A DNA stretch of 64,000 nt from the NCBI GenBank assembly GCA_937864115.1, contig CALMII010000028.1:62001-126000 (forward strand), read 5' to 3'. The notes below the pieces were generated by a model. It saw only the letters and a program-made list of their open reading frames with translations, did not search any database and was not told the origin of the DNA. Source of the DNA: an uncultured Steroidobacter sp. Its GTDB lineage: Bacteria; Pseudomonadota; Gammaproteobacteria; Steroidobacterales; Steroidobacteraceae. A program made the translations under genes and the position numbers. This document shows positions 33,594 through 41,516 of the stretch, piece by piece. Numbering within the stretch: the stretch's first letter is position 1; every line of letters starts with the position of its first letter.

Positions 33594-34403
33594 TCATTGC
33601 TGCTGCGCCGAAGCCGCAATGACCACAGCGACCTGCATTTCTTCCGCACCGCCGCCGCGGCGCACGCCGCGGACCGGGCAGGCATCGAGATAGTCGCGAC
33701 CGACGGCGAGACGGCAATGCCGGCCGCCGGCGAGCGTGCGATGAGTGATGTCGATCGGCATCCAGCCCTCGTCCGGGCCGAGCCAGGCGTCGGCCCATGC
33801 GTGGCTCGCGACCTCGTCGCCCTTGCCGGTGTAGAGATAGCCGCTGACGTAGCGCGCCGGGATACCGGCGGCCCGGCAGCAGGCGATGAAGACGTGGGCG
33901 TGATCCTGGCAGACGCCCTTGCCGCGGGCGAATGCACGCACGGCGGGTTCGTGGACGTCGGTGGCACCGCGCTCGTAGTGCACGGTATCGCTGACGGCGT
34001 GCGCCAGCTTGAGCAGATTGCTGCGGCGATCGGCCGTCCTCGGCAGGCTCTGCTGCGCGAAGGACTGCAGCGCCGGGTCCACGCGCGTGAGATTGGTCTC
34101 GGCCAGATAAGTGAGCGGCGACAGCTTGCCGTCGTTCGGCAATGCCTCGCCCTCGACGTCGTAGGTTTCGACGACGCCGCTGACGACGATGCGGATCTCG
34201 CGATGCGGCTCGTCGAGCGTCAGCAGATGCACGACGTTGCCGTACGCGTCGATCTGCTCGTGCTGACGTCCCGGCGCGCTGATGCTCCAGTTCAGCGCGC
34301 GCTGCACCGGATCGCGCCGCGGCGTCAGCCGCAGGTTCTGCACGCTGCGCTTCACCGGCTCGCCGTAGCGATACGTAGTCTCGTGACGAATGTGCAACTG
34401 CAT
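33594..34403 (-). CDS. Transglutaminase-like cysteine protein of the Anbu cluster
   Basis: 269 aa. N-terminal strand-rich domain (IRHETTYRYGEPVKRSVQNL, typical of the bacterial transglutaminase N domain) then the catalytic core with Cys in GKGVCQDHAHVFIACCR, His in VASHAWADAWL and Asp in GWMPIDITHRT. It could make or break amide bonds; in this neighbourhood it is predicted to work with the ATP-grasp ligase on peptides. Start ATG 34403. Separated from both neighbours by palindromes (B upstream, C downstream). Confidence 0.93.
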   Translation of the reverse strand: MQLHIRHETTYRYGEPVKRSVQNLRLTPRRDPVQRALNWSISAPGRQHEQIDAYGNVVHLLTLDEPHREIRIVVSGVVETYDVEGEALPNDGKLSPLTYLAETNLTRVDPALQSFAQQSLPRTADRRSNLLKLAHAVSDTVHYERGATDVHEPAVRAFARGKGVCQDHAHVFIACCRAAGIPARYVSGYLYTGKGDEVASHAWADAWLGPDEGWMPIDITHRTLAGGRHCRLAVGRDYLDACPVRGVRRGGGAEEMQVAVVIAASAQQQ

Positions 34404-34416
34404 CGTAGATCCTCAG

Positions 34417-34608
34417 AGTTTCACACGGAGTTCACGGAGGGCACGGAGTTTAAGAGAAGAGAATTTCCACGGGGGACACGGGGAGCACGGGGTCTCAAGA
34501 AAGAGCAATTTTCTTTCCCCGTGCTCCCCGTGTTCCCATTCCTCCCCCGTGGAAATTCTTCTTTCTTGATCTCTGGCTCCGTGCTCTCCGTGAACTCCGT
34601 GTGAAACT
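34417..34608. repeat. Family B palindrome, copy 2
   Basis: Outer arms AGTTTCACACGGAGTTCACG and CTCCGTGAACTCCGTGTGAA; inner arms TCCACGGGGGACACGGGG and CCCCGTGCTCCCCGTGTTCC. Fills the gap between the alpha-E stop and the transglutaminase start. Confidence 0.92.
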
Positions 34609-34618
34609 TTCTTAGTCT

Positions 34619-35566
34619 TCAATCCGCCGCCGACACCAGGAAGTCGCGCGAGACGCGCTCGCCCAGGTCACGGGTGCGGCCCATGAACTGCACGAGGTAT
34701 TCGTGCAGGCCGAGTTCGAAAATGTCTTCGATGCGTCCGAAGCGCAGCGACGCATGCAGTTCGCCGGCACGCCGCTCGGTTTCGGCGGACTGGCCGTTGC
34801 GGACGGCGATGAGGTGCGTGTAGAGCTGCTCGACGCAGCGATGCAGCGAGCGTGGCATGTCGGAGCGCAGTACCAGCAGTTCCGCGACGCGGCGGGGCGT
34901 GATCAGGTCGCGATAGACGCGGCGATACACCTCGAAGGCCGACACCGAATTGAGCAGCGCGCTCCATTGATAGTAGTCGGCGGCGCCGCCCGCTTTCTCG
35001 CCGCGCGGCAGCAGCAGGTGGTACTTCACGTCGAGGATGCGCGCGGTGCTGTCGGAGCGTTCCAGATACGTGCCGAGCCAGGTGAAGTGCCAGGCCTCGT
35101 CGCGCAGCATCGTGCCCTGAATCACGCCGCGGATGAGATGCGAACGGTGCTTCACCCATTCGAAGAAATTGCCGACTTCGGCTTCCGACGAAGGGCGCAT
35201 GCCGGCGACGCGTATTTCCAGCCAGGTGGCATTGACGCTTTCCCAGATTTCGGACGTCAGCGTGCCGCGCACGGCACGTGCGTTCTCGCGCGCGGCGCGC
35301 ACGCAGCTGTAGATGCTCATCGGGTTGTCGCGATCGAATACCAGGAAGGCGATGGCGTTCGCCGGCGTGACGGCGCCGTAGCGCTGCTTGAACGCATCCA
35401 TCAGGCCGATGATGGTCAGGGTGGCGACCCAGCCCTGCTCGACGATTTCCGGGCCCTGCGGCAGCAGCGACATCCGGTAGTTCACTTCGAGCATGCGCGC
35501 GAGGTTCTCGGCGCGCTCGGTGTAGCGGGCCATCCAGTAGAGATGGTCGGCGGTGCGACTCAGCAT
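34619..35566 (-). CDS. Alpha-E domain-containing protein
   Basis: 315-aa all-helical protein of the alpha-E family (COG2307). It starts MLSRTADHLYWMARYTERAE, the usual motif, and continues with YGAVTPANAIAFLVFDRDNP, SIYSCVRAARENARAVRGTL and HFTWLGTYLERSDSTARILD. The family nearly always accompanies a circularly permuted ATP-grasp gene and a transglutaminase; biochemical activity is not established. ATG 35566 is 3 bases from the ATP-grasp stop, so it is coupled to that gene. Confidence 0.93.
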   Translation of the reverse strand: MLSRTADHLYWMARYTERAENLARMLEVNYRMSLLPQGPEIVEQGWVATLTIIGLMDAFKQRYGAVTPANAIAFLVFDRDNPMSIYSCVRAARENARAVRGTLTSEIWESVNATWLEIRVAGMRPSSEAEVGNFFEWVKHRSHLIRGVIQGTMLRDEAWHFTWLGTYLERSDSTARILDVKYHLLLPRGEKAGGAADYYQWSALLNSVSAFEVYRRVYRDLITPRRVAELLVLRSDMPRSLHRCVEQLYTHLIAVRNGQSAETERRAGELHASLRFGRIEDIFELGLHEYLVQFMGRTRDLGERVSRDFLVSAAD

Positions 35567-35569
35567 CCG

Positions 35570-36988
35570 TCAGCGCTCCAGAACCCACGTGTCTTTGGTG
35601 CCGCCGCCCTGCGACGAATTCACGACCAGCGATCCTTCGCGCAACGCGACGCGCGTGAGGCCGCCGGGCACGAGCGTCACTTCCGCACCCGACAGCACGA
35701 AGGGCCGCAGATCCAGGTGACGCGGCGCGACGCCCTGTTCGACGAAGGTCGGGCAGGCCGACAGCGACAGCGTCGGCTGCGCGATGTATTTCTCCGGGCT
35801 CTTGAGAATGCGCTGGCGGAAGTCCTCGATCTGTTCCTTGGTCGACGACGGGCCGATCAACATGCCGTAGCCGCCGGCGCCGTGGACTTCCTTGACGACG
35901 AGTTCGGGCAGATGCGCCAGCGTGTAGTCGAGATCTTCCTTCCGCCGCAGCACGTAGGTCGGCACGTTCGACAGCAGCGGCTCCTCGCCGAGATAGAAGC
36001 GGATCATGTCCGGCACGTACGGATAGATGGATTTGTCGTCGGCGACGCCGGTGCCGATCGCATTGGCAATCGTGACGCGACCGGCGCGATACGCGGCGAG
36101 CAGGCCCGGAATGCCGAGCATCGAATCGGGACGGAACACCAGCGGATCCATGAAGTCGTCGTCGAGACGGCGGTAGATCACGTCGACGCGCTGCGGGCCG
36201 CGCGTGGTGCGCATGTAGAGGAATTCGTCTTCGACGTAGAGATCCTGGCCTTCGACCAGTTCGATACCCATCTGCTGGGCGAGGAAGGCATGTTCGAAAT
36301 ACGCGCTGTTGTAGGCACCCGGGGTCAGCAGCACGACCGTCGGATCGTTCACGCCCGGCGGCGCGACGCTGCGCAGATTCTCGAGCAGCAGATCGGGATA
36401 GTGCTCGACCGGGGCGATCGAATGCTGCGCGAACAGCTCCGGAAACAGCCGCATCATCATGCGGCGGTCTTCGAGCATGTAGGAGACACCCGAAGGCACG
36501 CGCAGGTTGTCTTCGAGCACGTAGAACTCGCCGGCGCCGGCGCGCACCACGTCGATCCCGGCGATGTGCGCGTAAATAGAGCCGGGCACGTCGACGCCCT
36601 GCATCTCGGGCCGGTACTGGCCGTTGCACAGCACCTGCTCGGCCGGAATGCGGCCGGCCGCGAGGATGTCCTGGTCGTGATAGATGTCGGCGATGAAGGC
36701 GTTGAGCGCCCGCACGCGCTGGCGCAGTCCCGCGGCGAGGTGCTGCCATTCGGGCGCCGGGATGATGCGGGGAACGATGTCGAAGGGAATCAGGCGTTCG
36801 GTGCCCGCCTCTTCGCCATAGACGGCGAAGGTGATGCCGACGCGGTGAAAGAGCGAATCGGCTTCGGTGCGCTTCTGCGCTACCCGGTCTTTCGGTGTTC
36901 TGGCGAGCCATGACGCGAAGGTCCGGTAGTGCTCGCGAACACTGCCGTCCGGCGCGTGCATTTCATCGTAAGGCGTCTCCCCTGGCAT
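35570..36988 (-). CDS. Circularly permuted ATP-grasp protein of the Anbu cluster
   Basis: 472 aa, COG2308 type. Recognisable blocks: IPFDIVPRIIPAPEWQHLAA, RALNAFIADIYHDQDILAAG, YVLEDNLRVPSGVSYMLEDR, LLTPGAYNSAYFEHAFLAQQ and VVKEVHGAGGYGMLIGP. ATP-grasp enzymes ligate a carboxylate to an amine; this family is suspected to be a peptide ligase in the Anbu pathway, unproven. First gene of the minus-strand cluster, with its promoter in the gap before 37143. Confidence 0.93.
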   Translation of the reverse strand: MPGETPYDEMHAPDGSVREHYRTFASWLARTPKDRVAQKRTEADSLFHRVGITFAVYGEEAGTERLIPFDIVPRIIPAPEWQHLAAGLRQRVRALNAFIADIYHDQDILAAGRIPAEQVLCNGQYRPEMQGVDVPGSIYAHIAGIDVVRAGAGEFYVLEDNLRVPSGVSYMLEDRRMMMRLFPELFAQHSIAPVEHYPDLLLENLRSVAPPGVNDPTVVLLTPGAYNSAYFEHAFLAQQMGIELVEGQDLYVEDEFLYMRTTRGPQRVDVIYRRLDDDFMDPLVFRPDSMLGIPGLLAAYRAGRVTIANAIGTGVADDKSIYPYVPDMIRFYLGEEPLLSNVPTYVLRRKEDLDYTLAHLPELVVKEVHGAGGYGMLIGPSSTKEQIEDFRQRILKSPEKYIAQPTLSLSACPTFVEQGVAPRHLDLRPFVLSGAEVTLVPGGLTRVALREGSLVVNSSQGGGTKDTWVLER

Positions 36989-37143
36989 CCGCGGTCCTGG
37001 TTCTCGTGGCGACAGGAGCCGAGGGAGCGAAAACCGTGCCAGCCCGGAATCAGTGCATTACGCGGTAAAAGCCGCTACTGGCCGGAGCGAGCCGCCCCAG
37101 AACGGGGCAGCACAGAAACCATCGTGGTGCGATCCGCGGGCGG

Positions 37144-37539
37144 TCAGGGCAGCTGGATCTTGCCGCCGCCGCGCCCGCCGCCCCCCATGGTCGGCGGCAA
37201 GCCGCCCTGGGGCACGACCAGCTGCGAGGCCTGCTGCCGGCGCATCTCCTGGATCTGCTGCACGGTGCGCTCGATGGCGGCCTGGGCCGCGACACCGAAC
37301 CCGGCCACGGCCTGGTCGAGCGTCTCGCCCGGAATCTCGAAGCTCAGCGGCACCGGACCCATGTTGGTCATGATTTCCGCCTGGCCCACGAACAGGACCG
37401 GGCGTGTCTCGTCACTCGATCCGTCGCGCTTGACGGGGGTCAGCCGACGCAGGGCGCCCACGCGACGATCGGTAAACATTTCTTCCTGGTACAGCGCATC
37501 GGCATCCATCTGCGCTTCGGCATCGCGTTCGTCAGCCAT
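37144..37539 (-). CDS. Conserved hypothetical protein, 131 aa
   Basis: Not a family with a known function. ATG 37539 (MADERDAEAQMDADALYQEE) is preceded by GAGGAACC and preferred over the upstream ATG at 37587. The central strands VKRDGSSDETRPVLFVGQAE and MTNMGPVPLSFEIPGETLDQ are followed by a helix (VAGFGVAAQAAIERTVQQIQ) and a Gly-rich tail (GGGGRGGGKIQLP). No signal peptide. Lies between the Anbu cluster and the next plus-strand gene. Confidence 0.65.
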   Translation of the reverse strand: MADERDAEAQMDADALYQEEMFTDRRVGALRRLTPVKRDGSSDETRPVLFVGQAEIMTNMGPVPLSFEIPGETLDQAVAGFGVAAQAAIERTVQQIQEMRRQQASQLVVPQGGLPPTMGGGGRGGGKIQLP

Positions 37540-37602
37540 GGGTTCCTCGGCGGTTATGTCAGCGGGCGGGGAGTAAAGCAGCCCCATTTCTTCACATCAA
37601 GC

Positions 37603-37631
37603 AGGCCTGCGCCTCAAGGCAGGCCTTTCTC
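37603..37631 (+). terminator. Plus-strand intrinsic terminator in a divergent gap
   Basis: AGGCCTGC (37603-37610) and GCAGGCCT (37619-37626) form a perfect 8-bp stem with TTTCTCT after it. It points in the plus direction although the gap is flanked by genes transcribed away from it. It may stop antisense transcription through the 37144 gene or act as a leader attenuator. Confidence 0.6.
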
Positions 37632-37692
37632 TATGAAGGCGTGTCCGACTGGTTACAATGCCGGCCCTCTCCGCTCGCTCCCGACGCCCCCA

Positions 37693-37992
37693 ATGCAGGA
37701 AAACGATAATCCCTTCTCCGAGGCCTTCGGCAAGGCCGTCGACCTCGGCAACCGGATCGCCGACACGGACCAGAAGGCGGACATCTGGGACATCGCCGAC
37801 GGTCTGCTCGCGGGCGCCGTGCAGTACTGGCTCTATTCGCGTCAGCCCTGCTCCGACCCCGAGTGCGAGGAGTGCCTGCCGATCAGCACGGCAGAAGGTC
37901 GTTTAGAAGAACTGCGCAAGCTCATGAAGCAGTTCGCCGCCGAGAGCGAGTACTTCCACTCGCCGACCGATCGCAACGTCGGCCGTGCCTGA
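37693..37992 (+). CDS. Small hypothetical protein with Cys cluster
   Basis: 99 aa, starting MQENDNPFSEAFGKAVDLGN; the frame is open further upstream but a -10-like TACAAT at 37654 would lie inside it, so ATG 37693 is taken. Middle helix ADIWDIADGLLAGAVQYWLY, then a Cys-rich stretch CSDPECEECLP that could bind a metal. C-terminal helix EGRLEELRKLMKQFAAESEY. No named family recognised. Apparently soluble and cytoplasmic. Weak start context, but conserved-looking composition. Confidence 0.6.
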   Translation: MQENDNPFSEAFGKAVDLGNRIADTDQKADIWDIADGLLAGAVQYWLYSRQPCSDPECEECLPISTAEGRLEELRKLMKQFAAESEYFHSPTDRNVGRA

Positions 37993-38195
37993 ACGGTCAC
38001 GGCCGAACACACAAGTCAATCCGTTTTTGACCTCGCAGGAGCTGAATTTTTTTCTTCTCGCGCAGGTACTTGATTGGCAATGCGGCGACGGCGCAACACC
38101 CGGAAGCGCCCGCCTTTTGTGATGCAGCTCACACCACGCGGCGAGCCGGCTTCCGCAGACTTTCCGCCGACCACACTCGAACGGACCTGACAGAC

Positions 38196-38537
38196 ATGGG
38201 GTTGCTCCGAAATCTGAAGCTGCGGAACCGGGCGTACGTCTGCGCCTACAACTCGTTCCGCTTCGCAGCCCGACTGCGCGGCGACCTGAGCGAGTTCGCG
38301 CCGTCGATCGCCGAGACCATTCAGAGCGTCGGCGACGAACTCGCCTCGCTGGCCCGCGATGCCTGCCCGAGCGAGACGGACCGGCGTCAACTGATCGACG
38401 GACTGGAAGGCGCGCTGCGCGCGCTGGGTCTGTCGGACGCGGCACAGGTCCACATCGTGTCGCAGCTCGCGCCGCGCATCATGGCCGGCGAACCGGCCAG
38501 CGTCAGCAAGGAAGCCTGGACGCGCATGGCCGTGTGA
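38196..38537 (+). CDS. Hypothetical helical protein, 113 aa
   Basis: Starts MGLLRNLKLRNRAYVCAYNS. Consists of several amphipathic helices (FAPSIAETIQSVGDELASLA, RRQLIDGLEGALRALGLSDA, AQVHIVSQLAPRIMAG). No signal peptide, membrane helix or recognised motif. ATG 38196 is chosen over the frame opening at 38070 because the upstream part has poor protein-like character. A hairpin (GCGACAG...CTGTCGC) just after the stop lacks a T-run and may or may not end transcription before the riboswitch. Confidence 0.55.
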   Translation: MGLLRNLKLRNRAYVCAYNSFRFAARLRGDLSEFAPSIAETIQSVGDELASLARDACPSETDRRQLIDGLEGALRALGLSDAAQVHIVSQLAPRIMAGEPASVSKEAWTRMAV

Positions 38538-38643
38538 GACATAACCTCACCGCCGCGACAGCCCCTCCACTGTCGCCGTATTACATGTCTCCTGAAACCG
38601 ACCTGGCCGCTTGACTTATCCCGTCGCGCTGCCGAAGAATCGA

Positions 38644-38733
38644 TTCGTGCCAAGGGCAAACTCGCTGAAAGGCGAGGACGCAAAGCTACCGGTCTAACGG
38701 AATCATTTCCCAGGACAGCGGGGTTGCCACGAA
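38644..38733 (+). promoter_or_regulatory. c-di-GMP-I (GEMM-I) riboswitch aptamer
   Basis: AAGGGCAAAC, hairpin CTCGC-TGAAAG-GCGAG with GNRA-type loop, GGACGCAAAGCTACCGGTCTAA and CAGCGGGGTTGCC follow the GEMM-I consensus in order and spacing. P1 is formed by TTCGTG (38644-38649) and CACGAA (38728-38733). The AGGGC segment, which holds the ligand-contacting G20 in the Vibrio Vc2 aptamer, is retained, favouring c-di-GMP over cGAMP. It is 200 bases before the SPOR-like gene start (38931). The stretch between holds a perfect AACCGCA/TGCGGTT hairpin whose 5' arm overlaps P1 (38732-38750) and a C-rich run (38863-38876) partly complementary to the GGGGAAGGA ribosome site. These are candidate expression-platform parts. 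Confidence 0.92.
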
Positions 38734-38930
38734 CCGCAGGACGAATGCGGTTGATTCGACGGACGCCATCGGTCGGTCAGCAGAAGTTTTCTTCTTCTCA
38801 TCGATCAGAAATCCACTCAGCGCCGTCGACGTGACATCAATCGAGATGCGCGCGCACGCATTCTCTCCCCCGTCGAAATGATCCGTCCGGCCGTGGTTCG
38901 ACCGGATTGCGGATTTGATGGGGAAGGAAC

Positions 38931-40814
38931 GTGGAAGAGAACACCAGCAAGGTCTTCGTGGGACGTGGCGCCAATGCGTCCGTCGATCCGCTGCTCGCAG
39001 CGACATCCTCCACCGAACCCGCCAACACGCTCTTCATCATCAATCTCTGTTCTTCGATCGCGCCGATCCAGACCGCCGGCAAGACCATTCCCGGCTTCGA
39101 CAGCCACAAGCTCTACCAGGTGGCGCGCGCCGAAGACGGCCGCACGCGTCATCGCCTGCGGCTCGGCTTCTTCACCAGCGAAGCCGATGCGGAACAGGCG
39201 CTGAGCGCCGTTCGCGACAACTATCCGACCGCATTCGTTGCCTGTCTGTCCGACGACGATCGTCGCTTCGCCCGCGGCTATGTGCCCAACACGGAAACCA
39301 CGGCGGCGTGGAAGCGTCCGGTGCTGGTGCCGAAGCCGGCTGCCGTCGAAGAACCGGTGAAGGCAGCGCCGGTCGCCGCTACGCCGGCGCCAGCGGTTGC
39401 GAAAGAAGCGCCGAAGGCAGCGGTGAAACAGGAAGCGGCCGCAGCCAGACCTGCACCTGTCATCGCGAAGCCCGCGGCCGTCGCGGCAGCGCCTGCGAAA
39501 CCGGCAGCGGCTCAGTCGGCCTCCGAAACCGACATCGAACTCTCGTGGGATCTGCCCGAACTCACGCCGCCGCAGCCGTCTGCCAGCGCGCCGGCACCGC
39601 AGACCGTCGCGCCCGTCTACAAGACGGACACCGTCATCAAGGCACCGGCCTCCAGCCCGCCGGCCGAAGCGGCGAAGAAGGCGCTCGCCGCGCCGGCTGA
39701 AATCCAGCTGACGCTGGAGAAGGAACCCGCACCGCCGAAGCCGGCCGCCGCTGCCGCGCCTGCGAATGCTCCGGCACAGCCTTTCCATGTCGGCAAGGGC
39801 GTCGAGATTCCGGGTTCTGCGCTCAGTCTCGAATCGACGGCGAAACATCCCATTCCTGCCGCGCCGGTAGCACCGCCTGCGAAACCGGCTGCTGCGAAGG
39901 CAGCGCCGTCGGTCAAGGAAGCGTCAAAGCCCGCCGCCGCCAAGAGCGAGCCGGCGCGCAAGCCCCCGGAGACCAAACCTGCTGCCGCGCCAGTCGCCGC
40001 GCGCGCGCAGCCGCCTGCGGGTGATCGCCGCGTGCCGGAGCTCGACAGCACGCAGACGATCCGCGCGCTCACCAGCGCCGAACTCAACGACGACTCGCAG
40101 GAAAAGTGGTTCTCGATCCAGCTGGTCGTGTCGGAACGTCCGGTGAATCTCGATGCCATGCCGCACCTCGACATCTTCGAGGCCTACAGCGTGTATTCGA
40201 TTGCCAATGCCGGCAGCGGCAAGATCGTGTACTCCCTGCGCCTCGGCTTCTTCCGCGAAGAAGTCTCGGCAGAAGCGGTCTCCGGCTATCTGCGCACGTT
40301 CTTCCCCTCGCCGAGCGTGATCCGCATCAGCGCCGCCGAGCAGACCCGTTTCAAGGACGCGCCCGCACCGAAAGCAACCGCGGCAGCGCAGACTGAAGGC
40401 AAGATCATCGAACTCAATCACGCGCGCGATCGCAAACCGACCATCCCGACCGTGACCATGGAAGTGACGGATCGCAGTCCCAGCGGCACCTTCAATCCCA
40501 ACGCCACGGGCTCGTTCAATCCGAATGCGACCGGTTCGTTCAAGCCCGGCGCCACCGGCTCGTTCAAGGTCGACGCGAGCGGCAAGCACAAGACGCTGAA
40601 ACCCGCAGCCAAGTCCGCGGCGCATGCCACCAAGCGCTCGGCGCCGATGAGCAAGACTTCCGCGACGGGCAAGCACAAGGCGCTCGTGAAACGCAGCCTG
40701 AGCGAACAGCTGCTCGACGAGGCGCGCGAGGTGCAGCTGTCGGAGAGCGCGATCCGCAAGCTGCCGAAGAACGATTCCCTGCTGTCGCGCCTGGTGGACA
40801 AGCTGACGAAGTGA
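38931..40814 (+). CDS. Protein with two SPOR-like domains, riboswitch-controlled
   Basis: 627 aa from a GTG start (38931) behind GGGGAAGGA. An N-terminal SPOR-like fold (TLFIINLCSSIAPIQTAGKT ... HRLRLGFFTSEADAEQALSA, about 30-115) is followed by about 240 residues rich in Ala, Pro and Lys. A second SPOR-like domain (KWFSIQLVVSERPVNLDAMP ... VYSLRLGFFREEVSAEAVSG, about 395-480) and a low-complexity tail come next. The tail contains TGSFNPNA-type repeats (about 515-540) and ends in a basic helical segment. No signal peptide or membrane segment, so cytoplasmic, whereas known SPOR proteins bind denuded peptidoglycan in the periplasm. The SPOR call rests on pattern, not on a search. The upstream riboswitch implies control by c-di-GMP. 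Confidence 0.7.
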   Translation: MEENTSKVFVGRGANASVDPLLAATSSTEPANTLFIINLCSSIAPIQTAGKTIPGFDSHKLYQVARAEDGRTRHRLRLGFFTSEADAEQALSAVRDNYPTAFVACLSDDDRRFARGYVPNTETTAAWKRPVLVPKPAAVEEPVKAAPVAATPAPAVAKEAPKAAVKQEAAAARPAPVIAKPAAVAAAPAKPAAAQSASETDIELSWDLPELTPPQPSASAPAPQTVAPVYKTDTVIKAPASSPPAEAAKKALAAPAEIQLTLEKEPAPPKPAAAAAPANAPAQPFHVGKGVEIPGSALSLESTAKHPIPAAPVAPPAKPAAAKAAPSVKEASKPAAAKSEPARKPPETKPAAAPVAARAQPPAGDRRVPELDSTQTIRALTSAELNDDSQEKWFSIQLVVSERPVNLDAMPHLDIFEAYSVYSIANAGSGKIVYSLRLGFFREEVSAEAVSGYLRTFFPSPSVIRISAAEQTRFKDAPAPKATAAAQTEGKIIELNHARDRKPTIPTVTMEVTDRSPSGTFNPNATGSFNPNATGSFKPGATGSFKVDASGKHKTLKPAAKSAAHATKRSAPMSKTSATGKHKALVKRSLSEQLLDEAREVQLSESAIRKLPKNDSLLSRLVDKLTK

Positions 40815-40913
40815 CGGCGCGCCACGCAGTGGCGCGCGCACTTCATCATTCCCGCTTCTCCCCGCTCCCGCGCTCCGGCAAACTCGCGTGCCCTCTTCAC
40901 CAGGTCACCGAGC

Positions 40914-41399
40914 ATGGATTTCCGCACCGCCGATCTCTGCGATCAATTCAGCGACGAACTCGAAGTCTGCGAACCCCTGTTCCGCAGCTATGGCGGCAAC
41001 CCGCGCTTCGCCGGCGCCGTCGCGACCATCAAGTGTTTCGAAGACAACTCGCGGGTGCGCGATCTCGTGGCCGAACGCGGCGCGGGTCGCGTACTGGTGA
41101 TCGATGCCGGCGGCTCGATGCGCCGCGCCGTACTGGGTGATCTGCTGGCGCAGAAGGCCGTCGACAATGGCTGGAGCGGCGCGATCGTCTACGGCTGCAT
41201 CCGCGATTCCGCGGCGATCGCGGCCATGCCGCTGGGCGTGCGCGCCCTCGGCACGCATCCGATGAAGACGGACAAACGCGGCGAAGGCCAGCGCGATCTG
41301 CCCGTGCGTTTTGCCGGCGTCACGTTCCGCAACGACGACTGGGTGTACGCGGATGAGGACGGCATCGTCGTCGCGCGCCGCCAGCTTCCCGCGAACTGA
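40914..41399 (+). CDS. rraA: Ribonuclease E activity regulator RraA
   Basis: 161 aa. Hallmark segments TADLCDQFSDELEVCEPLFR, YGGNPRFAGAVATIKCFEDN, VLVIDAGGSMRRAVLGDLLA and GAIVYGCIRDSAAIAAMPLG are those of RraA, which binds RNase E and tempers RNA decay. Related aldolase-type paralogues exist, but the length and YGGNPRFAG are those of RraA. ATG 40914. It is 99 bases after the SPOR-like gene on the same strand, possibly its own unit. Confidence 0.95.
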   Translation: MDFRTADLCDQFSDELEVCEPLFRSYGGNPRFAGAVATIKCFEDNSRVRDLVAERGAGRVLVIDAGGSMRRAVLGDLLAQKAVDNGWSGAIVYGCIRDSAAIAAMPLGVRALGTHPMKTDKRGEGQRDLPVRFAGVTFRNDDWVYADEDGIVVARRQLPAN

Positions 41400-41516
41400 A
41401 AATCACTCGCAAATCGGAGTGCAAAGTAATGTCCTCGGGTCGAGGGCACGAACACTCCGGCCTCGATGCGGCGCTAGAATCCGCGCCAGCCAGCATTTCG
41501 CCAGCCGAGGTTCATC

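Noticed and set aside
34703-36913. Plus-strand frame of about 736 codons opposite the alpha-E and ATP-grasp genes
   Set aside because: Antisense shadow with Arg/Ala/His-rich composition; the minus strand carries conserved families.
38540-38575. GCGACAG...CTGTCGC hairpin after the 38196 gene as a terminator
   Set aside because: Perfect stem but followed by CGTATTACATG, not a T-run.
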